64,000 bases of DNA from Paramyrothecium sp. XJ0827 (Eukaryota; Ascomycota; Sordariomycetes; Hypocreales; Stachybotryaceae): positions 2,604,001 through 2,668,000 of the forward strand of contig JAJFPB010000007.1 of NCBI GenBank assembly GCA_020881915.1, given 5' to 3'. Positions 55,359 through 64,000 of this stretch are shown in pieces; the first letter of the stretch is position 1; each line of letters starts with the position of its first letter. The notes under the pieces were generated by a model. The model made no database searches. It worked only from the letters and a program-made list of their open reading frames with translations, and had not been told where the DNA came from. The position numbers and the translations under genes are program-made.

Positions 55359-56075
55359 TAGCAGAATAGTAGTTTGTGGACAGCCTCTATCATGAGAAAG
55401 GGTTTCTCCTACAGGTATAGCAATTCGCAAAGGCTTAGGACAAAGAAGCTCGCTGGTATGGACCAAAAGAAACATAAACAATGGATTAATTGCATTCTTC
55501 GTTCGAGACCTTGCAACTCCTGGTTGCTGATTGGATCCTACTTATTTCTTTAGCTCAAATAAATGCAAACACCATGGCTTGTGTCTGCTTTTCAGGCCCC
55601 AGACGAGAGGGCTACGTGGTCTACGCCACGCATATGAGACTTCGAAACTGAGCTTTCTAATCATAGCCACACTAGAAGTTCGCAAAGTTCTCTTGGTGAT
55701 ACTAACAGCCATCGCCTACTCCAAGGTTCTCAGATCAGTCTGGAGCTTGATTGGTCGGGGTGTGTCTTTGGCATCAACCGACCCTACGAGGCTGTGTCTA
55801 TCGCGGAGTTCAACATCGGTTGAATATGAACAGGATCAATGGCACAACATCTGAAGAGCTTTCTACCTTGTCATATAATGGATACTAGTGAGAGCTCTGA
55901 GGTATCTATGACGACTGAAATGTGGGTGCCAGGGTCCTAGATATCGTGGGTTTGTAACTGGATATTGACGGTGTTGGGTTTGGGGATCGTCGACTGTAAG
56001 GCCGGATCTACCCTCAATCTGGACCAAAAAGAATAGAGCAGATAGAATCTCAAAAAGAGAGGAAAAGAGCGAAAA
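55359..56075. other. Intergenic, no gene seen
   Basis: 717 bp between the zinc-finger gene and a 5S gene, containing only short frames without signal. Confidence 0.45.
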
Positions 56076-56194
56076 ACATACAACAGCCGGTGTTCGCTGG
56101 TCGTCACCGACCCAACTACTAATCTGCCGCTCACAAGTTTAATTAAGGGAGAGCGGACGGGATCCCATGTTCTCTTGTGGCTATGGTCGTATGT
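56076..56194 (-). rRNA. 5S ribosomal RNA gene, helix-II variant (copy 3)
   Basis: Same 119 nt length, ends, internal promoter region and T-run terminator as the other copies, but helix II differs on both strands: CACAAG replaces TGCTTG on the 5' side and CTTGTG replaces CAAGTA on the 3' side, so pairing is kept (and the G-U pair becomes A-U). The loop changes from AAAA to AGAA. Such paired changes argue for a functional variant type, as known for Neurospora 5S, not a decayed copy. The upstream TATA-like element is weak here (TGATAAG at about -30 to -24). It lies 73 bp from copy 4. Confidence 0.93.
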
Positions 56195-56267
56195 GATGGA
56201 TTGCCGCATTCATCCAGCTTATCAACAAAATAGTACAGATACGAACAAGACATCAAAAAGAGCAAAA

Positions 56268-56386
56268 ACATACAACAGCCGGTGTTCGCTGGTCGTCACC
56301 GACCCAACTACTAATCTGCCGCTTACTTGCTTAATTAAGGGAGAGCGGACGGGATCCCATGTTTTCAAGCAGCTATGGTCGTATGT
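56268..56386 (-). rRNA. 5S ribosomal RNA gene (copy 4)
   Basis: Identical over 119 nt to the copies at 33584 and 41859. A T run follows its 3' end on the minus strand, and ATATAA lies about 25-31 bp upstream of its start (plus positions about 56411-56416). It is in tandem with the variant copy 3, in the same orientation, with a 73 bp spacer. The spacer is not a repeat of flanking sequence, so a unit duplication is not evident. Confidence 0.95.
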
Positions 56387-58365
56387 GGTAAGACGGGGTC
56401 TTGTATCACATTATATGCACATTGTTGTGCGGTGTAGGAGCCCTAACGTGGATCATAATCGAGCATCGCCGCGGCCGCTGAGCGGTTTCTGCCAATCGCT
56501 GAGCTCCCTCGCCCAAGCCGTAGTCTTTTTCACGTCGGCCCACACCAAGCAAGAAAAGCAATAGCGTAGTGGAAAGATAAGCCCAGACCCAGCTACGACT
56601 GAGCTAGCGACAAAGTGGAATCGCCCGCTACCGAACATGGGAGGTCCAAGCGTGCGAAGGGACAGAACGGAACACACGATCTCGGCGCTCTCGAATGAAG
56701 CAGGTTGGAAAGACACGACACAAAGACGTCGAATAGCTGCAAGTCCACTGAAAGGAAGCTTAGCTGGGGCGGTTCAAAGCAATCAGCTGGTTCTGTAATG
56801 TAATTGATCTTGTATCCGTGAGGAAATGGGAATACTGCGATGACACCATGACTTTACTTGCAAAGCAGCATATTCTGGGTTACACGCCAACGACGGAGGT
56901 GCAGAACAATGTCTCATTCGGCTGCTGAGCTTGATCTGCACTGCATCCCATCTAGCCAAAAGAGAGAAAAAAGAAAAAAAAAAGCCAGCAGTAAGCTACA
57001 TCTAGCCCCGCATCTACTTCACTCTACTCTACTCTGTACCACCAATCCTGATGCAGCTGGGAATATGCTTCCACTGCCTTGCTTCCACTTGCCTTCTTTC
57101 ATCCATTTTCAGCTCTGATCTGACACTGCTTCTGCCCGGGATTGCAGCGCCCGTCAGTGGAAAATTGTGGACGGGCACTTAATAGCTCTGCACGTGGCGA
57201 GCTTGGCGTAGGCTTTCGTTCCCAGCCAGCCGCTGCCCGTGCCGAGCCAACACCGCCAGAGGGATCCAGACCGCAAACGCCATCGTACACTAGTCATGGC
57301 TCTTTTCCTATCTTCCTCTTTTTTTCTCTCCGGTTTTCGGTCTATCGCTCAGCCGCCTCATTCGAGGGATTTAAATTCTATAATAACAGATCGAGAAGAA
57401 AGGGGAAGAAAAAGAAAGGAAAGGCCAAGAATCTACACCCATTTCTAAGTCAAAATGGTTGCTGTATGTCATGAGTGGGGGCTGCCGAGAGGGGTTTGTC
57501 TGTGTAAGTGGGTGGTTGGTCTTCCTGGGGACAGCGACTCTATGATATGTCGCATTGTGCGGTCTCCAACAACTGGGGAGCCCACTGCTACGTTCCTGGG
57601 ACTTGCTACTACCAGATACGGGCAAAGCCGAGATCGAATGTCGCCCTGCCCTACCACTGTATGTGACTGTTGGGATCCATAGCCAGTGGAGGGTCAAGGG
57701 CAGACCCGGGAACATTTTGCCCCTCCTCAGCTCAACCCGGTGGGACCGCTAGAGCTTCTATCAAGGACGCAGGGCCGCTTCTCAACCCACAGCTAGAAGC
57801 GTGCCTTGCGAACGATGGGCTCCGGCTGGCACGCAAGGGCAAGGGAAAAGCAGAGCTTCGCCAAGCTTGGCCTCGCCGTGCAGGTGGTTGGCCGATCTCG
57901 CGTAGAGGTGGACAATGCTGGGCCCGCCTCCTCAACCCTCACACCTTTTCGGTCCAAAAAGGCCATCTATCATATCATCATCCCACCACCACCGCCCTAG
58001 CGAGCCAAATGGGATGATTGGGTGGATGGGACCGGGGGGCCAGCAGAGGGACGCACCGCATCCTGCTAGTCGAGGCCATTTGATTCTCAATCCAGAAATG
58101 TGGCTGCCCGTATGCGTCCACTGATTCGGCATCGCCTCGCGAGCCAGCGCCGGCCACCACCAACCCCATATAACCGGGTCTCCTTTTTCGTTTTTTTGCG
58201 ATCCTTTGCCCCTCTTCTGCACGAGTCGGGAGCAGCCAAGGTGAGGCAGGTAACTTAGGTACTTAGATAACTTATAAGCTTGCAGCGCGAGCTCTTCAGC
58301 CGTCGTGCCCTCCTCGTCCGTCTCCCACCTCCCCTCCCATCACCATCCCGCCATCACCTCCAGCC
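56387..58365. other. Intergenic, no gene supported
   Basis: About 2 kb. Many short frames on both strands (for example 57142-57474 and 57670-58017) reflect GC-rich composition, and none shows a family signature or sensible splice. The right end is the promoter and leader of the secreted dehydrogenase-like gene. Confidence 0.45.
58169..58173 (+). promoter_or_regulatory. TATA-like box of the sorbosone-dehydrogenase-like gene
   Basis: TATAA about 195 bp before the start codon at 58366, followed by T- and CT-rich sequence as in fungal transcription start regions. Function is inferred. Confidence 0.35.
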
Positions 58366-60117
58366 ATGGCCCTTCGCTCAGCTGCCACGACCGCTCTGGT
58401 CGCCACCTCGCTCCTGGCCCAGACCGGCGCCGCCCAGGGCTCGTGCTCCAACACCCTAAGCGTCGACTATCCCGCCCCCGTCGCCGCCGAGGGCTGGTCC
58501 TACCGCCTCGTCGCCAACAACTTCACCAAGCCCCGCGGCCTCCTGTTCGACAGGGACGGCGGCCTGCTGGTGGTTGACTCTGGCGTCGGCCTCGTCCACC
58601 TGACGCTGCAGGACGACGGCGAGACCTGCCTGTCCGTGACCGAGAAGAAGACGCTCGTCGAGCATGACAAGGTGAGCTCAGCTAGCGAGAAACTCAATTC
58701 ATCCCAGCTTGGCAATTTTTACCCCGCGCTTGTTGCACCGCATGGAATGTGCCTCCCCTCTATCGCGATAAGCAGTTATCGCAAAGGGAAGCTTCATGAA
58801 AGTGAAAGCTGTAAACTGCCCAATGCGCAATTGCGCTTCTATTTTATGCTCTTTTTAATGCTCTTTCACACTGCGTGCCCAAGTTTCATTCTAATTGGGA
58901 TCTTTTGCTGACATTCTTCCCCCTCCAGCTCAACCATGGCCTCGAGCTCTCCGAAGATGGCAACACCATCTACGCCTCCACCGCCGACAAGGTCTTCTCC
59001 TGGTCCTACAACAGCCGCGACAAGTCCGTCAGCGACACCAACCGCACCCTCGTCACCAACATGACCAACCCGGAGCTCGTCACCCGCACCCTGCTCCTGT
59101 CCCGCAAGCAGCCCGGCGTCCTGCTCGTCTCGCGCGGCAGCGACTCCGACGACGACCCGGACGCCCTCAACCTCGAGTCCGGCCGCTCCCAGATCCGCAG
59201 CTTCAACCTCACCGCCCTCGCCCGCGACGCCGACCCCTACCAGTACCTCGACGGCGACGTCATCGGCTGGGGCCTGCGCAACTCCGTCGGCGTCGCCGAG
59301 GAGCCCGTCCACGGCGGCATCTGGTCCGTCGAGAACTCCATCGACGAGATCCTCCGCAACGGCAAGGACATCCACCGCGACAACCCCGCCGAGGAGCTCA
59401 ACTTCCACGGCTACCTCAACGGCTCCACCGAGCACCAGGGCGGCAACTACGGCTACCCCAACTGCTTCGCCATCTGGTCCACCGAGAACTTCCCCGACCT
59501 CGGCGATCTCGAGGTTGGCGATCAGTTCCCCGAGGCCGAGACCCAGACCCTCGACGACGATAGTTGCAACAGCGACTTCGTCGCCCCCCGTCTGGCCTTC
59601 CAGGCTCACACCGCCCCCCTGGACATCAAGTTCAACCAGGACGGTTCCGAGGCTTTTGTCGCCTTCCACGGTAGCTGTACGTAATGCCACCGGCTTATCT
59701 ATCCATTCCTTCTTGCATCAAAGCTAACTTTCTGAACCTACAGTCAGCCGTGAGGACCCCGTAGGCTACACTGTCTCCAGCATCGCCTTCAACACCGCCA
59801 ATGGCCAGCCCGAGGCCGAGCAGTCCAGCAACACCGCCGCTGTCAACGTCCTCTCCAACCCCGACCTCGGCAACTGCCCTGGCAACTGCTTCCGCCCCGC
59901 CGGCCTCACCTTCGACAGCGAGGGCCGCCTGTGGTTCACCTCTGACACCACCGGTGAGATCTTCGTCCTCCAGCGCACCGGCAACAGCGGTAGCGGCGGC
60001 AGCGACAACAGCGACAACAGCGACGGTGACAGCGCCGCTGGCCAGCTCGCCCCCTCGCGTTCCCTTGCCGTGGCCGCTGCGTTGGCCGCTGCCGTCGCTG
60101 GCTTCCTCTTCGCTTAG
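58366..60117 (+). CDS. Secreted, GPI-anchored glucose/sorbosone-dehydrogenase-like beta-propeller protein
   Basis: Exons 58366-58671, 58929-59676 and 59744-60117 give 475 residues. A signal peptide (about 1-23, MALRSAATTALVATSLLAQT) leads into a six-bladed propeller of the PQQ-dependent L-sorbosone dehydrogenase type: FTKPRGLLFDRDGGLLVVD, LNHGLELSEDGNTIYAST, VIGWGLRNSVGVAEEP with IWSVENSIDE, GGNYGYPNC, HTAPLDIKFNQDGSEAFVAFHG and RPAGLTFDSEGRLWFTSD. A Ser/Gly/Asp-rich linker and a hydrophobic end (SLAVAAALAAAVAGFLF) fit a GPI anchor. It probably oxidises sugars or lignocellulose-related compounds at the cell surface; cofactor and substrate are inferred from the family. The first intron (257 bp) is unusually long for this window; the other is 67 bp. 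Base composition of the coding part is very GC-rich. Confidence 0.9.
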
Positions 60118-60701
60118 ACTTTGAGCTAGCTCACGGCTTCCCGACTGGACACGGGCGTGCTACGGACGCGAATCAAGGAGATGGCCCATCTCAAAATAAT
60201 TTAACGGTCACGACTATGATGAATGAACATTGCCCTTACTTGCATAATTCTCAGGGTTTGAGGACGAGGACATGTAAGGATATTTGCTTGTATATATTTC
60301 AGGGGTAGTCGCAACAGCAAGTTCGCTTCTTGCGCTTCTTGGCTAAGTGTTGGCACGAAACAAATGAATGGATAGTTCATAATAGAACACACTACGCACC
60401 CATTGTTGGCCTTATCACCATGCGCATAATTCTCCCACACCGTTCTGGCTAGTATAAGCATTTTTTCATGTTCGTCAGTCACTACATTGGAGGCCCGACT
60501 TCGCTAGGCCACGCTAGATACTATAACGCTCATCCAGCCGTCTTGTGGAACACCTTCCAGACACTGATGAACCCTTCCCCAGTTGTGTAAAAGAGTTAAT
60601 CCTCATCTCTTGCCGTGAACGCCTTGCTCTTCAACAGTCTACTGGATTTGCCTCTGGATCGTCTAATCACAGGTTTTCGTTCGCTCTCATCGCCGCCCTT
60701 C
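60118..60701. other. Intergenic between convergent genes
   Basis: 584 bp of 3' flank shared by two converging genes. Nothing else is seen. Confidence 0.45.
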
Positions 60702-61897
60702 CTACTCCTCGATCGACTTGACACATTCCCACTCGCCCCGCAGGTTCTCCTTCCACAGCGAAACCTTGTTGTCGGCACCGCTAACGGCAAGGACGTTACC
60801 GCTCAGGGACCAGCTCACGCGCCAGACGGCGGCCTCGAAGTTGAGCACCTTTGACTCCCACTGGCCAGGGTTCGAGGAGTCTGACGTCCAGATCCGGACG
60901 GTCTTGTCCTGGGAAGCGGAGGCAATGTACGACTTTTGCAGAACGGTAGGCGACCAGGCGACATCGCGGACGAAGTCGGTATGTCCAGTCAGGGGCTCGC
61001 GCTCCTGTTTGTATGACTGTGAGGCAGCGTCAAAGGTCCAGATCTTCAGGACGTTGTCGACGCCGCCGGTGACGAAGCGACGGTTGCCAGTCGAACCGGG
61101 GCCGGGAGAACTGCTGACGACGCTGCCGGGGTTGGTGGCAGGCGCCCAAGACACCGAGTTGACACCCAGACCGTGCGCGGGGAAGGTGGTGTGGTCGACG
61201 GCGTTGTCCTTGAATTCCAGAACGCTCACGTTGCCGTCGGAAGAGGCGCAGGCGAGCAAGCAGCCAGCCTCGTGGGGCGACCAAGAGACGATGTTGACCG
61301 AGGCCTTGTGTAGGGGGAAGTCGTAGATTCGTTGCCATTGGTTGTTCTGAGCAGCCTGCTCCTTCCAGATGAACACCTTGCCGTCGTATCCCGCCGACGC
61401 CAGGATGTTGCCGTACTTAGGATGGGCCCATGCGACGCACCACACGGCGCCCTCGTGCCTGTCAAGCGAACGTACATCTTAGCCTCTTATCATACTCTCG
61501 GCAGCGGTACAGGGTATTCTGCGGGTCAGGAGCTTACCCCTTCAGAGTCTCGATCAGGCGCTGCGTCTCGCCTTCGATTTCGAAGATCTTGATCGTTCGA
61601 TCGCTCGAGCAAGTAGCTAGCTTCCGGCCGTAGTAGTCCAGGACAGCATCGTGCTGGGAAGAGTCAGCCCCGGGGTCGGTGATTGGTACGGAATGCTGTG
61701 GGCTGGCGGGCTCAAGAGCTTGCCAGCGGCCTGGAGCTTCTTGAGATGGTTCGAGGAGCACGTACAATCATGTCATCGTGACCAGAGTTGGTAATTACTT
61801 GTGTCGCCTAAAGGTTGCGTGGGGTTGTTAGCTCTGCTGCTCGCCGTTTGACAATTCGTTCTGCGATACTCAGGAGAAGGGATGAGAGTTGTACCAT
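60702..61897 (-). CDS. SEC13: SEC13, COPII coat and nuclear-pore WD40 protein
   Basis: Four coding exons (61897-61895, 61807-61766, 61653-61538, 61458-60702; introns 87, 112 and 79 bp) give 305 residues, the normal SEC13 length. The first coding exon is the ATG alone; the second encodes [14 protein letters not shown] and the third [20 protein letters not shown], the invariant SEC13 N-terminus. Six WD40 blades follow, with [49 protein letters not shown] and [15 protein letters not shown]13 pairs with SEC31 in the outer COPII cage of ER-derived vesicles and is part of the Nup84 (Y) complex. The frame that starts inside the protein at 61445 begins with GTG and is not a real start. Divergent from PEX20 with a 554 bp shared upstream region. 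Confidence 0.97.
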
Positions 61898-62451
61898 CTT
61901 GAAAGTTGAGCGTCAGTAGCTCACTGCGACAAAAAGAAACGGTGAAGATGGACGGGTGAACAGAGAAAGAGGGTATCGTCTCGCCGCCTGTAGCTATCCA
62001 CCGTGGCAGCAGCACGCACAGGCAAGGCGAGGTAGTGACAGATGGCGGTTAGCTGGCATCACGTGATGAGCGATCGTAGCACCAGGAAAGGTCCCACTTG
62101 ACCCCTGGCAGAAATGGCCTACCCTGTAACCCAACCATCTTACCCCATTCGGCCTCGGCATCGGTTAAGGATCACGGGCAAGACCGATGACCTCCGAACT
62201 GTCATACTACAACATCAAACTCAAGGACCATCCCTATTCTACTTCTGATTTACTTGCCTACCGTTCAGCAACATACAGTAAACTGGACTTGTTTGAAATC
62301 GCTCCAAAGCATATTTGTACTTGCAGTGAAACAAACAGCCGCTCCGCCACATCACTTGCGCCGAGGTTATCACCCACCTTATAAATCGCCTCTTGAGCCG
62401 CCACACCTGCCACAGAACCAACAAGACACACTCATCGCCAGCGACTTCAGC
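61898..62451. other. Divergent promoter region of SEC13 and PEX20
   Basis: 554 bp between the two start codons, including the SEC13 leader. The palindrome ATCACGTGAT lies near its left third. No gene inside; the open frame that reaches into PEX20 from 62254 is untranslated leader. Confidence 0.6.
62058..62067. promoter_or_regulatory. CACGTG palindrome (E-box / CBF1-type site) in a divergent promoter
   Basis: ATCACGTGAT is a perfect 10 bp palindrome with the CACGTG core bound by fungal bHLH factors such as Cbf1. It stands 161 bp upstream of the SEC13 start and 385 bp upstream of the PEX20 start. Binding is inferred from motif identity. Confidence 0.45.
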
Positions 62452-63590
62452 ATGGCCGACGCCTCGTGCAGTGGTCCGAACCCTTTCAAGCGTCTCGTTG
62501 ACCATCACACCCGAGATGTGAGCCACCACCAAGACCGGCTCGTAGACACATCGGCCGCTCACGGCCAAGCTGTAAGGCCTCACCCTCCCAGAGCTTCTCA
62601 ATCATTTCACTCACCCAAGTCACTCATTAGTCATTTCGCTCCACGCCCGCACATGGACCACAGGGTCAGGACAACTTTCGTGCCTTTACGAATGGCCCCT
62701 CGGCTTTGCCAGGCGTAGGCCACGATCCGGCCGGCAGGCTGGCCGCGCACGCCGCAGCCTTGGAGCCGGCGCATCCTCACCATTTCCCCGGAGCTCCCGC
62801 GCATGTTCAGCCCGCACTCGCAAACTCGTCAAGGGCATCTCCTGCGCCGGACTTCAGCAACTGGGCTGCAGACTTTCAGCGCTTCTCTGGCCGCGGACCT
62901 GCTCCCAACGGACAAGTGCAGCAGGCCCCCGTTCCGTCACAGCTGAATCATGCTGTACCCCAGCCCAACTTCCATGCGGCGTTTGGCCAGCAGAACTTTG
63001 CGTTTCCTCCGATGCAGAATGGTGCTTTCATGCCTGGCAATGCCGCTGTCGCGCAGCAGCCCCTGAGCAATCCCGATTTCGACCAGGAGATGTCACGCTG
63101 GATGGCGAGCTACGGAGGAGCCAATGCCAACGGTGAAAAGATGAAGGAAGTCGATGCCATGATGGACCAGGTTGCTCACGAGTTGGAGCTGTACGAGGCA
63201 GTTCTCCCACAGTCCGAGACAGCTGCCCAGGCGACCGTGGCCTCCGCAAGTCTCCAAGAAGACACAAAATCAGCACACTTCACCGATCTCGAAACCCCAG
63301 AGATTGGCAACCTCACCCTAGACCCGACGCCGCCTCAGAAACAACAAGAACAGCCCGTCCCAACCGTGGAGCAGGCGGAAACCGCGCCCGCGCCGCCTGG
63401 CAAGTCTGCCGTGTCGGAAGCAGCCGAGAGGCTCCTGGAGTCTGTGCAGCACGAGGACGGCGAAAAGTGGAAGAACTCCGTGTTCCTGTCGCTGATGCGC
63501 GACTTCCGGGATGGCAGGAAAGACATCGTCGACAACGAGATCCGGCAAACCGACGACGCCGCAGATAGCGCGGCCAAGTCTGCGGATTGA
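62452..63590 (+). CDS. PEX20: Peroxin 20, co-receptor for PTS2 protein import
   Basis: Exons 62452-62571 and 62664-63590 (92 bp intron, GTAAGG...CCACAG) give 348 residues. PEX20 works with PEX7 to carry PTS2 proteins into peroxisomes. The N-terminus MADASCSGPNPFKRL carries the conserved cysteine (Cys6) that in PEX20 and PEX5 is mono-ubiquitinated for recycling; HHQDRLV and, across the splice, GQDNFRAFTNGPSALPG are also typical. WAADF and WMASY are WxxxF/Y motifs for binding PEX14 and PEX13. The C-terminal region, EKWKNSVFLSLMRDFRDG, is the PEX7-binding block. The intervening sequence is Ala/Gln/Pro-rich and disordered. The start is supported by the family N-terminus. The thiolase elsewhere in this window has no visible PTS2, so it is not an obvious cargo. 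Confidence 0.93.
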
Positions 63591-64000
63591 CAGCGTGTTG
63601 CATCCAAAGGGAAAGAACAAGCGCCTATCAGCCTGACGACGAAGGAGACAGGTTCTCCTGACGTACTTGATGGCCACACATCTGGCGGGGGACGGCCGGC
63701 TGGGTTGAGGGTACCCAGACGCTCCCCCTTGTCCTGCGCCCGTCACATCAGCCAAACCTTGGCTTGATACCATTCGCAGGGAGGTAGGGGAGAAGGGCCA
63801 TGTCTGCTAGCCCTTGTCGGGCGGCTCAATCATGCAAGGCACGCTGCGGTCACTGTAAAATCGCGATCATGGCTGGGCCAGGTGCCTGATAACGATGCCA
63901 CTAGCATTAACGCTGGAGCAGCCCAGATGCCGAAGCTGGATCATATTATGCGTCGTTTATGTTAGATTAATGTAAATTTATGTATGCCATCACTCTGCAA
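63591..64000. other. 3' flank of PEX20, no gene seen
   Basis: 410 bp at the window edge, with no supported gene. Confidence 0.45.

Noticed and set aside
58866..59690. Minus-strand open frame opposite the sorbosone-dehydrogenase-like gene
   Set aside because: GC-rich third positions of the real gene keep the antisense frame open; its product is a Val/Gly/Glu-rich string without family signal.

Overview
The window looks like a piece of a filamentous ascomycete chromosome (Pezizomycotina, probably Sordariomycetes; the class is inference). Support: most protein genes are split by short GT-AG introns of about 47-120 bp with CTAAC-like branch sites; single unlinked-style 5S rRNA genes lie between protein genes, on both strands, instead of inside an rDNA array; many products belong to fungal families (OCH1-type mannosyltransferase, SEC13, PEX20, fungal 7-TM DUF7703-type protein, DUF985 cupins, GPI-anchored secreted proteins). 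I could place 21 intact protein genes, three broken genes, four 5S rRNA genes and one small transposon-like element. I saw no tRNA, CRISPR array or rRNA operon.

Layout. 0.5-16 kb is rich in glycan and surface genes: an OCH1-like mannosyltransferase, an EDKN-repeat surface protein, a thiolase, a lectin-linked glycosyltransferase, an 810-residue protein with nucleotidyltransferase, HAD-phosphatase and small-molecule-kinase modules, and a nucleotide-sugar transporter fused to a glycosyltransferase. The last three are adjacent (7635-15987), two of them divergent from a shared 0.86 kb region, and together could activate, transport and transfer an unusual sugar or alditol unit in the Golgi. This is the best candidate here for an undescribed system. 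17-32.9 kb is looser: an unrecognised 651-residue protein, an ASCH-like protein, a small cysteine-rich secreted protein, two DUF985 cupin paralogs (one secreted, one not) flanking a 7-TM protein, a 4.7 kb gene-poor stretch holding a MITE, and phosphoserine aminotransferase.

33-50 kb mixes 5S genes, secreted or hydrolytic genes (GPI protein, HSL-type esterase, AB-hydrolase, a secreted phospholipase A2-like protein with seven exons) and decaying genes (an FMN alpha-hydroxy-acid oxidase, a kinase-like fragment, a gene with stops of the type RIP makes). 50.8-64 kb returns to ordinary genes: a CurA-type reductase, a zinc-finger-like nuclear protein, two more 5S genes, a secreted GPI-anchored sorbosone-dehydrogenase-like protein, and the divergent housekeeping pair SEC13/PEX20.

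Exon joins were read by eye from splice signals, frame continuity and, where known, family alignment; no search or expression data were available.
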